Assembly (NCBI GenBank): GCA_032718475.1
Contig: JAUCBJ010006448.1
Coordinates: 1 to 39,749, forward strand
Direction of reading: 5' to 3'
Length of the DNA: 39,749 nt
Source of the DNA: Nemertoderma westbladi
Lineage: Eukaryota > Xenacoelomorpha > Nemertodermatida > Nemertodermatidae
Positions 21,275-33,200 of the stretch are shown here, piece by piece. The notes under the pieces were generated by a model, which made no database searches, was not told the origin of the DNA, and saw nothing but the letters and a program-made list of their open reading frames with translations. The first letter of the stretch is position 1. Each line of letters starts with the position of its first letter. A program made the position numbers and the translations under genes.

Positions 21275-21319
21275 TCCATATATTCCTACTACTAGGATCG
21301 GCATGCTCCATATATTCCA
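21275..21319 (-). mobile_element. 20-bp LINE 3'-end insertion with 12-bp target duplication
   Basis: TCCATATATTCC occurs at 21275-21286 and 21307-21318. Between them lies TACTACTAGGATCGGCATGC, whose reverse complement matches 19 of 20 bases of the LINE 3' terminus at 12948-12966. Removing insert and one repeat (32 bp) restores the integrase frame into the HHCC finger, so the interrupted order is clear. This is a severely 5'-truncated LINE insertion in inverse orientation to the Ty3-type element. Confidence 0.8.
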
Positions 21320-22088
21320 GAAAACCTCAGATCTCCATTAATACATTCTTTTCACTCTAATTAACATCTAGGGTCATCTTTCACTTATCGTATTATCAAT
21401 GCTCGCTATTGGTGGCCAGCCATGAAATCCGATATAACTGACTATGTAAGAAATTGTTTAACCTGTCAGAAAAATAAAATAACTACACATGAGAAATCTA
21501 CAAAACCAAATTTTAATCTTCCGTCAACTCGTTTTTCATCCATTCATTTAGATATTATTATTCCAGAATCCGATAAATATATACTAACAATGATCGATCG
21601 AGCTACTGGATGGCCGGAAGCTGTTGAAATTCAATCCCAATCTGCTAGAAATACAGTAGAAGCGTTTCTCAACTCTTGGGTTTACCGTTTCGGTTCTCCA
21701 TTGTATGTTGTGATTGACCGAGGAAGTAATTTTGAGGCGGAGTTCTTCAAATTATATACTAAGGCAATGTCCATATTTCGGCTTCGAACTACTGCATACC
21801 ATCCTCAGTCGAATGGAAAATTCGAACGAATGCATAGAACCCTCGCTGAAAACTATAATCCGATCTTTTGGAGGGTCGTGGCGAGAACATATACAGAAAG
21901 CCCTACATGTTCTACGACTCATTCCTGATGGTACTGGTATCTCTCCCTTTCAATATGTCACAGGTACATCAATGGCTCTCTCTGGATGTTACACAGACAC
22001 TAGAATGGATCCTAGAGAATTAATGGATTCTGTTCGCAAATTAGAGCGGCACATTGTTAGAAGACATACTCAAAGGTTGATTATATGA
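21320..22088 (+). pseudogene. Ty3-type integrase
   Basis: A degenerate HHCC finger (PLIHSFHS before a stop, then RYWWPAM and NCLTCQ) precedes the catalytic core, which starts at HLDIIIP. The second acidic position is in VIDRGSNF (DRG for the usual DNG/DQG). HPQSNGKFER carries the third. A frameshift near 21850 moves the remainder (SWREHIQKALHVLR...SPFQYVTG) to another frame ending at 22088. There is a stop at 21376 in the finger. Confidence 0.9.
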
Positions 22089-22090
22089 TC

Positions 22091-22520
22091 GCAATCCAAG
22101 GTTATCCATTAACCCTACCGGATTCTGCAGACTATTGCAATATTAAATATTTTAGAACCAGAGAGGTCCAGTCGGACATTCTGGAGGGAGAGATTGGTTG
22201 TTTTCGTGCCTTGAATGGCACAAATATGACAATTGGTTTGTAAAAAGCCGATAGTACTTTCCAATCTCATGGGCTTATGGCATTCAGAAGGATGGATGAG
22301 CTACCAACTGTCCTCACCGTGCCGCAGCAACATCCAAAGGGTCACACGTTAATTCGAACCCGGAGCAACTCTTTAAAACTGAGACATTTATCTACAGGAG
22401 GAGGGGGTGACACGTTGAGTCAGTGCCCAGAGAGACTACAAAACTGACAAACATTCCTCTACACACTACAGGAGAGTCACACTATTTTCTGTTTATGTTT
22501 AATTTTCAGGATTGGTACTT
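22091..22520. other. 3' part of the Ty3-type element or spacer
   Basis: No ORF. Contains the purine tract near 22396-22407 followed by TGACACGTTG, a possible PPT/LTR junction without a proven LTR. Confidence 0.3.
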
Positions 22521-22523
22521 AAT

Positions 22524-22962
22524 CTATTTAACGCTACGAATGAGGCATTTCCATACTCCAGGATTATGAGGGGCGAGCGGCGTCTGGAAATTCGAGGTGC
22601 AGTCCAATGTTCTTAAGTGGGAAATCACTTTATCTTGGTCAACTTGAGTGAGGGATTCTTTGAGCTCGGATTCGGTGCCAACAAAGTTGCTTCCGTTGTC
22701 GCAATATAGGTGCTGTGGGGTTCCCCTTGTGGCGATGAAAAAGGCGTAATGCATTGATAAAACGGTCTGTTGAGAGGTCCTCTTCCATATCCAGTGCGAT
22801 CGGCCTAGAATTGAAACAAATGAATATAAGACCGTATCGTGTAATCAAGGAACTCATTATCTTAAAGAGAAAAGGACCAAATAGGTCCATCCCTGTGAAA
22901 GCAAAAACAGGCTTATATGGAGTGAGTCGTGACTCAGGTAAATCGGCCATTGTCAGGGTCAT
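22524..22962 (-). pseudogene. Bel/Pao integrase core remnant
   Basis: Minus strand: MADLPESRLTPYKPVFAFTG and MDLFGPF (first catalytic aspartate), CFNSRPIALDMEEDLSTDRF, FINALRLFHRHKG, then after a frameshift near 22745 TPQHLYCDNGSNFVGTESEL (second catalytic aspartate, DNGSNF) and PHNPGVWK. The order and the MADLP..R, FINALRRF and DNGTNF-type motifs are diagnostic for Bel/Pao integrases. The third acidic residue and the rest are absent. Separate from the + strand Pol C-terminus at 12015-12346. Confidence 0.9.
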
Positions 22963-23740
22963 TGTGTGAGAATGCAGTCTCTTGCATGTAGAGTTAGTAA
23001 GAAAGTGAAAGTAGTTGATAGGGTGAGAAATGTGTCGTTTACTGGCACTAGCAACTCGCGATCAGAGTCAATGTTAGAAATGTTAGAGCGTTGATTGACA
23101 GAGGATCCGCCCTTAGAGAATAGAAAACTCATTACTCGAAAAATTACTCATTACTCGTTTCCATCTTACAATCCTCGTTGCGCTCGTCCAAAAAATATTT
23201 TATTCTAAAAGTAGACTGAATAACCTTTACAACTATGCAAAGTGTATAAACTGTGAAAATCTGCCGATTTATGGCAAATGAATACATACTGTACAACAAC
23301 AGCATGTATAGATACATACATACATAATATGCCTAATGGCTATAGCCATAGATAGAGATACACACCAAAACTCAAAATGCGCACCCTCCTAATACTAGAC
23401 AGGTTCATCTTTTACCCTTTTCTTAAAGGTCCTATTGATAAACGAAGAAACTACCGTTCTAGTGGTCGCTATACTTTTAGGCCTACGCTAATTTTGCAGT
23501 TTTTTGGGCTGCAAAGCCTGTTAGTAAAGGTCGCCTTGCCCCTGACCCTGGTGGAGACGCAAATCAGAGAATTATCCACGAGATTGTGGGTCAACTGATA
23601 TACTCCCATGCCATGCCTAGTGGAGGGCGACACTCCATTAAGCAGTTAGCGGCAGAAAGGTGAGAGGAATGAAGTGGACGTCTAGCCCTAGAATCAAGTA
23701 TTAATAATTTATAAAGCACACTTCTAACAATAGATTTATT
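22963..23740. other. Spacer upstream of LRRC43
   Basis: No gene recognised; short ORFs only. Contains a duplicated CATTACTCG motif at 23132-23157. Confidence 0.4.
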
Positions 23741-23753
23741 GTTGCCAGGTAAC
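23741..23753 (+). promoter_or_regulatory. Candidate RFX X-box
   Basis: GTTGCCAGGTAAC fits the X-box consensus GTNRCC-N(0-3)-RGYAAC with perfect half-sites and a one-base spacer. It lies 369 bases before the LRRC43 start codon. RFX factors bind such sites in promoters of ciliary genes, and vertebrate LRRC43 belongs to the set of genes expressed with cilia and flagella. The usual spacer is two bases, and the transcription start is unknown, so this is a candidate. Confidence 0.4.
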
Positions 23754-24121
23754 AGTAATAAACATCTTGATATCTATTAATTTGTAAGGACTGCTGCTCT
23801 GACCCTTTATAATTTGGCAAAGCCTATATTAATAAATACGGGTTTTGCACTTAAATGTTACCTTTATATGAATAATATGTAGCAGTTCCTTAGTAGGTAT
23901 AGGCGAATACAGTCGATATTTAAAATGTTTATAAACGTGTGACAAGCAACGGAATATTCATTAAATTAAAGTAGGTACCGTTACGGTATAATTAATACAG
24001 TTTTCACTAGGGTTACTCCAGTTGTTGTATCTCAATGTGAAGCCGACATATTCGCAATATTGTAAGAGTGTCTGCCTTATTTATTCACAATAATTAGTCA
24101 CAAAAATCACAATACATTATA

Positions 24122-24250
24122 ATGGTTGGCAGGGATACATCCATGTCTATGGTTCCAGACCCACGCAATGGAAGGTCGGCCCACCAAGTTTATACCCAAC
24201 TCGTCAAGCAACTTTGTCTGTGGGAGTTTCCGTGTGGCATTGGATCATGG
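24122..24250 (+). CDS. LRRC43: LRRC43 exon 1
   Basis: Residues 1-43, ATG to TGG, ending at donor GTGAGT, phase 0. It holds the conserved QLCLWEFPCGIGSW segment (human: KLCLREFPCGAGSW). Two more in-frame ATGs follow within 10 codons (MSM); the first is preferred because it is the outermost after an upstream stop. Confidence 0.88.
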
Positions 24251-27200
24251 GTGAGTGAAACATTGAGCCAACTACATCATCATTATGTCTTAAGGATAAT
24301 AATTTACTTTATTCATTTATAAAGTACACCATGTCCCGTAATATAGTGTCATTTTCTGATGACACGGACCCCCCCCCCCCCCCCCCCCAGATTTTTCTAC
24401 AAATCTTTATCATATTGCTTGACATTTGAAACACAACTAGTTCCACTCACCGTGGTTGACCCCATGAAGCCGGAATTTTCGATTTTGCCTTTACATTTTT
24501 TATATAAGCGTTTTAAAAAAGTGTCTTTTGCGAAATCGCACCCTCAGTATCGTGGCCATTCTTCGCATTAGTCGTAACTTTTTCATATCATTAAGAAGCT
24601 CGCGTTGCAAGGATTCCAAATATGTAACAATATCTGAATTTCGTTGAGAAACAGCAGCGATATAGGCGTTCAAATATTGCAAGAATTATCGTTCGCTGCA
24701 GGCCATTTATTCTATTAAATAAATACACAAAATTCTAGAATGTGTTATTTATTTTATAAGTTGGTTGCCAAAAGCGGTAATTCTATCCAATATATCTACT
24801 GCGTAGCTATTCATACTTAAACAAAATGTTCCAGAACATTGTGTATTTATTAAATAGAATAAATGGCATCTAGCGAACGATAATTCTTGCAATCTTTGAA
24901 TTCCTATTTCTCAGCTGTTTCTCAACGAAATTCAGATATTGATACATATTTGGAATCCTTGCAACGCAAGCTTTCTATTGATGTGAAAAAATTACGACTA
25001 AAGTGAAGAATGGCAATGATACAGAGGGTGCGATTTCGCAAAAGACACTTTTTTAAAACGCTTATAAATAAAATTTAAAGGCGAAATCGAAAATTCCGGC
25101 TTCATGGTAACAACCACGGTGAGTTGAACTAGTTGTGTTTCAAATTTCAAACAATATGATAAAGATTTGTAGAAAAATTTGGGGGGGGGGGGGGGGGGGT
25201 CCGTGTCATCAGAAAATGACACTATATTACGGGTCATAGTGTAATATTATAACTACGTAGCTATTCATGCTTAAACAAAATGTTCTAGAATTAGAATCGG
25301 ATATCTACGATATTTATCGAATAAATAGCCGAATAAATTATCACATCCGGTGGATGCGAAACATACTTCTGTAAAACGCTTACATCTCAAATCATATCTC
25401 ATCCAAACTCACATATTTACTTGACCAGCTTTAAACCATCAATAGCACAAAATCACTAACGGTAAGGTTGAAGATGATTGCGTTTGAAACATGTCAATAT
25501 CAACGGAGCTACCTCCTAGGATTGTAGATAAATATTGAAAGTGAAAATAGAAAATTTGGCTCCCCATATTCTATGGTTGGAGGGATGTGTTACTGTTTCA
25601 ATTTCTTTCATGCAATCTTATTAAGATTTGTAGAAAAAAATATGTGGGTGGGGGTCGTGTCATTGAATTACGACACTATATTCCAGGACATTATACCGCG
25701 TAGTTATTTCGTACATGCTGAAATGACCAATTATTAGAAGTACTATTGATATTGACCACATCAAAGGTAGCAGGATTCAATAAAGGTAAATAGGCATCTA
25801 CAATCTGAAATCGATTCAACTATTAATTGTTAGTGACCCACGTGTATTGGAATCAAGGCGTACTATATACATATATAATATACATGTATATAGTACTATA
25901 CATGCATATAGTATACATGTATATACATAACTATGTATATATTACGCCTTGATTGGAATATACTATTCTAGAATCACAATAGAAAACGTACAAATAGGAA
26001 GATACCAAACACTCAAAGTCTATAAAACATGTTGCAGAGAAATAGCGCAGCACCAAGGGTGGACACTTTCTCAGCCGTTACCCTAAAAGATTACGACGCT
26101 ATGACTGAGCAATTAGAAACTCTTCAACATCTAGTCCACGATAGTAAGTCACCATGGAAACTGGATTGTGATTGGTCGAAGGATGCGCTAGCACTTCGCG
26201 AGCTGGCGATACGTAAACCGGAGTTGATAACCAATTTGTTTATTTACCGTTGGTTCCGTAGTTTACGAATCATCGACGAAAATGTAAGTGACGGGAAGGT
26301 GGGGGGGGGGGGGGGGGGGGAGAGATGTTCCAGTATACAAACAAAATTAATAATAATTATTTTTTATAATTATTATTTAATAAAAAATGGTTTCATTCGT
26401 CCATCAAACTGTCAATGAAATCCCAGATAATTTTTACATTAACGAATAACATTCGACAATTTGAAGGAAACCAATTTACATTCGGTTTAATAGCTGACAA
26501 AAATAAACTGACAGTTACAATAGTAAGACTCTACCCAACTAATCTTCGATTCTCTCCCCTATTTTGACGTACTTTATTTTACATATTAAATGCAACAAAG
26601 GTACAGTAGTTTAAAACTGCATAGGTCCTATACTAACTGCGCTGTAGCACAGTAAGGCTGTGATACCCCCCACCCACTGCATTATTTAATTTACATGGCT
26701 TTTTATTCAGGTGATTGAAATTGACGAAAAAATGTTACAATTTGAAAACCTCGAAGAACTAACTCTTTCCGTTAATCATATAGATAATATTTCCGGTTAC
26801 AATCTGCCACCCAAATTAACGTCATTGGAGCTTTTCGGAAATCGGTTAGTTTATTGTTTATTGTTTTGTATAGATAAAAAAATATCTTGCCAAGATGTGA
26901 AATGAAACATCAAAAGTCTCAAATCATACCAAGACAAGCCAAGCAAATGTATCTCAATACCCTCAAAGACCCTAAAATCTTGGTGACTCTGGCCAATAAT
27001 TGTGCCAAGTTGGTAAGTTAATATGGAATTTGTAAAAGGTACTACAGTATACTCACACTGTAACTTCCTCCATTTACCCTTAAATTTTTAAAATAAATGA
27101 GACCTTATTGGTTCTTAAACTCACTAAACACACATACAGTATTTGGTGTTTGCGAATATTTTGCACCTTTGACTCTATGAACCACAGAAAGTACCTTACC

Positions 27201-30200
27201 TACTACAGTACAATTGTCTACGGATGAAACTCTTGCCATAATAACTTATAACCTGCCATAATAACCTGCCATGACAGACTGAAAGACCTAACCGGTTGGC
27301 TTAAAGCCAACCGGTTAGGTCCTTCAGTTTGTCTGGATCTCTGAGTTGAGTTAGGCCCTACGAGTAGTAGGCCTATATATTCGATATTATGGGTTTTCAC
27401 CCTTACCCTCTTACAGTACGTTAACCCGACACTGTCGACTAGTCCTTACTTATGGTGCTAACTTGAAAATTTAATTTATTTCAGTAAATAATATCACATC
27501 TCGCACTAAGTCATTAATTATAATTACTTTCTGTTTCCCGTTATAGACTCACGTTACTTAGCAACCTGACACAAGGAGTCCCCCCGTTAAACCATCTGGG
27601 TCTCGGGTCTAATCTCATTGAATCAGTGGTCTCCCTTCGGTCCCCGTGTTGGAACAAACTGGTCTCCCTCGATCTATCCTACAACAGACTCGACGACTTA
27701 ACAAACGTTGTTAACACTTTAACTTCGTTGAGTAATTTACGATCTCTTCTTCTATTTGGTAATCCTCTTAGTGTAAGTTGTTCAGCCAATAGATCTTTAT
27801 ATAATACAAAATGGAATCGTACTGTAGTACATTAGAGTAAGTTGTTCAGCCAATAGATCTTTATATAATACAAAATGGAATCGTACTGTAGTACATTAGT
27901 GTAAGTTGTTCAGCCAATAGATCTTTATATAATACAAAATGGAATCGTACTGTAGTACATTAGTGTAAGTTGTTCAGCCAATAGATCTTTATATAATACA
28001 AAATGGAATCGTACTGTAGTACATTAGTGTAAGTTGTTCAGCCAATAGATCTTTATATAATACAAAATGGAATCGTACTGTAGTACATTAGTGTAAGTTG
28101 TTCAGCCAATAGATCTTTATATAATACAAAATGGAATCGTACTGTAGTACATTAGTGTAAGTTGTTCAGCCAATAGATCTTTATATAATACAAAATGGAA
28201 TCGTACTGTAGTACATTAGTGTAAGTTGTTCAGCCAATAGATCTTTATATAATACAAAATGGAATCGTACTGTAGTACATTAGAGTAAGTTGTTCAGCCA
28301 ATAGATCTTTATATAATACAAAATGGAATCGTACTGTAGTACATTAGTGTAAGTTGTTCAGCCAATAGATCTTTATATAATACAAAATGGAATCGTACTG
28401 TAGTACATTAGTGTAAGTTGTTCAGCCAATAGATCTTTATATAATACAAAATGGAATCGTACTGTAGTACATTAGTGTAAGTTGTTCAGCCAATAGATCT
28501 TTATATAATACAAAATGGAATCGTACTGTAGTACATTAGAGTAAGTTGTTCAGCCAATAGATCTTTATATAATACAAAATGGAATCGTACTGTAGTACAT
28601 TAGAGTAAGTTGTTCAGCCAATAGATCTTTATATAATACAAAATGGAATCGTACTGTAGTACATTAGTGTAAGTTGTTCAGCCAATAGATCTTTATATAA
28701 TACAAAATGGAATCGTACTGTAGTACATTAGTGTAAGTTGTTCAGCCAATAGATCTTTATATAATACAAAATGGAATCGTACTGTAGTACATTAGAGTAA
28801 GTTGTTCAGCCAATAGATCTTTATATAATACAAAATGGAATCGTACTGTAGTACATTAGTGTAAGTTGTTCAGCCAATAGATCTTTATATAATACAAAAT
28901 GGAATCGTACTGTAGTACATTAGAGTAAGTTGTTCAGCCAATAGATCTTTATATAATACAAAATGGAATCGTACTGTAGTACATTAGAGTAAGTTGTTCA
29001 GCCAATAGATCTTTATATAATACAATAATGGAATCGTAGTACATTCGAGTAAGTTGTTCAGCCAATAGATCTTTATATAATACAAAATGGAATCGTACTG
29101 TAGTACATTAGTGTAAGTTGTTCAGCCAATAGATCTTTATATAATACAAAATGGAATCGTACTGTAGTACATTAGTGTAAGTTGTTCAGCCAATAGATCT
29201 TTATATAATACAAAATGGAATCGTACTGTAGTACATTAGTGTAAGTTGTTCAGCCAATAGATCTTTATATAATACAATAATGGAATCGTAGTACATTCGA
29301 GTAAGTTGTTCAGCCAATAGATCTTTATATAATACAAAATGGAATCGTACTGTAGTACATTAGTGTAAGTTGTTCAGCCAATAGATCTTTATATAATACA
29401 AAATGGAATCGTACTGTAGTACATTAGTGTAAGTTGTTCAGCCAATAGATCTTTATATAATACAAAATGGAATCGTACTGTAGTACATTAGTGTAAGTTG
29501 TTCAGCCAATAGATCTTTATATAATACAAAATGGAATCGTACTGTAGTACATTAGAGTAAGTTGTTCAGCCAATAGATCTTTATATAATACAAAATGGAA
29601 TCGTACTGTAGTACATTAGAGTAAGTTGTTCAGCCAATAGATCTTTATATAATACAAAATGGAATCGTACTGTAGTACATTAGAGTAAGTTGTTCAGCCA
29701 ATAGATCTTTATATAATACAAAATGGAATCGTACTGTAGTACATTAGTGTAAGTTGTTCAGCCAATAGATCTTTATATAATACAAAATGGAATCGTACTG
29801 TAGTACATTAGAGTAAGTTGTTCAGCCAATAGATCTTTATATAATACAAAATGGAATCGTACTGTAGTACATTAGAGTAAGTTGTTCAGCCAATAGATCT
29901 TTATATAATACAAAATGGAATCGTACTGTAGTACATTAGTGTAAGTTGTTCAGCCAATAGATCTTTATATAATACAAAATGGAATCGTACTGTAGTACAT
30001 TAGTGTAAGTTGTTCAGCCAATAGATCTTTATATAATACAAAATGGAATCGTACTGTAGTACATTAGTGTAAGTTGTTCAGCCAATAGATCTTTATATAA
30101 TACAAAATGGAATCGTACTGTAGTACATTAGTGTAAGTTGTTCAGCCAATAGATCTTTATATAATACAATAATGGAATCGTACTGTAGTACATTAGAGTA

Positions 30201-33200
30201 AGTTTTTAAAATTTCAATAAAATGCTACGAAATTTGGTATGATGATAGTTCGACAACTTTTCTTACTGGTGGCCTGGCCGGATTTTTCTTTTTTCTGAGC
30301 TAATTCGATACAACAAGCCGTTAAAAATGCCTTTTTATCAATATTTAACCATCTCTGTTGGCCTTATTTTTCGTCTTGGAATGTAATCCAGAAATCATTA
30401 GAACTTCATCCTCATCCGTTTTTTTAACTTTATCCTAAAATATTAATTATTATTTGGGTTTAGGTTTTAAAACTCTCCATCTCATTTCTACATTACGCCT
30501 AATTAATATTATAGAATTGAGTAAATAAAACATTAGAATTGTAGCGATTCGTAATTGCAAATTCTTAACACAATGTAATTTAATTTATTTAAGAATGTTA
30601 TACAGTAGGGCATAAAGTGATGATAAATGTAATACAGTACAGTATCTCTAAATATATGTACGTATCATGTAAACCTCACTCATCTTTCAAAATACGCTCT
30701 TTTATGTAGTCAAAAAAACGTTCGTGAGGCCTTCGCGCAGCACATTGTTAATACTAGTGCTAACTTTGAAGGTCGTATTCACTTGGTTGCTATGGTATTT
30801 TCAAATATCTAAATAATGCCAGTAAATTGTTCATATCCAAAATAGTAATCTTTCATAAATTTTATCCAGTCATATCCACTATAAGAGCTGTTGCTATGGC
30901 AATTATCTCCGTTGCTATGTTTAAGACTCCCTAAAAAAACGAGCGCAACCATTTGGTGAAGTCTCCCAAATTTTTTAAATATTCCATATCTGTACAAAAC
31001 ATCTATGTAGTACGGAGTCATAGGCTGGAGCCTGTAATAATATCAAAATATCAAATATTATCATTCTCAAAGTCGGCCTTCAGTTATTTGCAGTACTGAC
31101 ATGTTTGCTAGGCCTTTAGTATGGGTACTGGGTAGTATAGGCCTACAGTAATAGTTGATAACGTCTGTTATAATTCGCAGTTGATTCCATCATACCGCGG
31201 TGCCGTAATTGATGCCTTACGTGGTCTCTTCTCATTGGACGACGTGGCTGTTACAGCTGATGAGAAACACGGATACAGGGGATTATCCAAATACACAGGT
31301 ACTGTACGGGTACATGAAGGCAAAATCAATATAAATCATTGATAAAAACATGATGCTTAAAAGTGGTTGATTATGATATTAATTAACTCGCCATTTAGCT
31401 GTTCAGTTCATATTCCCTCAAAAATTATGTATTCCAATTAAAAACAATAATTGAAGGAATAGAATTAAAGACAAAAATACATAGCTAATATTACTTACTA
31501 AAACCCACACAGATTCGATACCCAAAGAGGCCCGAGTGACAGTCAATGTATATTGGGTGAAGGGAATCCCAAAACAAGAATCGAATACCGAGGCCACACC
31601 TGATGTGTATCCAATAATAGAAAAAAAATATTACGTCCAATACAACTTCCCGTCCAATATGTCTGTGGTAACGCAAAAAGAAAGTGAAAGTAACCCACCC
31701 CCTACGCTAACAGGTATGTATCACCGTAAGGTGACCGACTGACTTATGCTAGTGTACAGTCTCCAAAACCGTACCAAATACAAGGGGCGATGGGCTAATC
31801 ATACCAGTTGCAATATTTAGCTAACTGTATTTTAGTGCCCGTACTGGCCGAAAATTTAGTGATTCAAAATATTTAATGAATCTGAAAAAAATTTACTGTT
31901 GTACGCGTACCCAACAGGTGCATGCAATATTCTACTGTACTCTATGTAATATTGTACTGTAACATTAACTAAAGGTTTTTAGGTCCGCGTAGCGAGCCCT
32001 CTAGTATTCACCCCGTTGTGGTCCGCGTAGCGAGACCTCTAGTATTCATCCCCGTTGTGGTCCCTGTAGCGAGACCTCTAGTATTCACCCCGTTGTGGTC
32101 CGCGTAGCGAGACCTCTAGTATTCACCCCGCTGTGGTCCGCGTAGCGAGACCTCTAGTATTCATCCCCGTTGTCGTCCCCATAGCGAGACCTCTAGTATT
32201 CATCCCCGTTGTGGTCCGCGTAGCGAGACCTCTAGTATTCACCCCGCTGTGGTCCGCGTAGCGAGACCTCTAGTATTCATCCCCGTTGTGGTCCCCGTAG
32301 CGAGACCTCTAGTATTCACCCCGTAGCGAGACCTCTAGTATTCACCCCGTTGTGGTCCGCGTAGCGAGCCCTATAGAATTCACCCCGTTGATGTTGTTGG
32401 TGTTATTAATTTCAGTTAGCTTTTAGTTTTATAAGGCTTCAAACGGCGCAGTGGCGAAGTTAGTAGATCGATGGACTTGGAATCTCCAGCTACCGTGTTC
32501 AATCCCACTTTCCCGTGAAAATTTTTGGTAGTAGGCGATTCAAGGAGGAGACAGTTAATGCGTTAGTAGACGCGGAACCTGTGAGCGATTTCCCACTTTT
32601 TTAAATGGTTACAGTATTTATTCAGTCTGTGGATACATAATAACACGGGAATGTATTGATAGTTAATTGAACTACAGTATACGCACACATTGTAGTTAGT
32701 TATGAATGCATTGTTACTTCATACCGGTAGTTTTTAACTGTCACTGTAGTAGTCAAACATTATTCTATAAAGATCTATAACACAGTCATTGTATAAGTCA
32801 GGGACATGCTCACCAAACTGCCTTCCGCAGATCACCTAGAAGAAACAGATAACCCATTGGATCCTGAAGACCAAGCGCAGTTGCCAGGGGAACCCCAATC
32901 ACAGCCTAGTATAACTAACCTACGTACAAAGGGTCTGGACTGGGATGAAGATGGTATATTCTTCTCGTACAAGGAGGAATACGCTGTAGAAGATCTCGAA
33001 ATCCTACGGGATCATATTAAATCTGGGGTGAAGATATCCGTCGTTGAAGAAATTGTAAGAAAACTAAATGGGTTTATTCAATATTTATATATTGTGTTGA
33101 GTCGGGGTGAATTTATCCAGCTAAAGCCTTTCATATTCTATTTGAATAATAAAAGTACAGTAAAAAATTAAAATTTTCTTCGGCCTTAAGGCCATTCATT

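Larger units (their letters stand above)
18421..22090 (+). mobile_element. Decayed Ty3/gypsy-type LTR retrotransposon coding region
   Basis: Domain order gag - PR - RT - RNase H - IN is that of Ty3/gypsy (Metaviridae) elements. Multiple frameshifts and stops, listed under the parts below, show it is dead. It carries one tiny LINE insertion at 21275-21318. Order and motifs make the class secure; the clade is not determined. Confidence 0.9.

Noticed and set aside
22300-22400. tRNA-like element around GGGTTCGAATT (minus strand)
   Set aside because: The A-box-like TTGGTAGCTCA lies downstream of the B-box-like sequence on that strand, the wrong order for a pol III promoter.
24359-25237. Proline-run ORFs of about 70-79 codons on both strands
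   Set aside because: They lie in matching arms of a palindromic MITE and so resemble each other automatically; no domain seen.
27273-27333. microRNA precursor
   Set aside because: A one-base centre leaves no loop of usable size, and no longer lower stem is present.
30809-31021. 70-codon minus-strand ORF in LRRC43 intron 4
   Set aside because: No recognisable domain, AT-rich intron, and length expected by chance.
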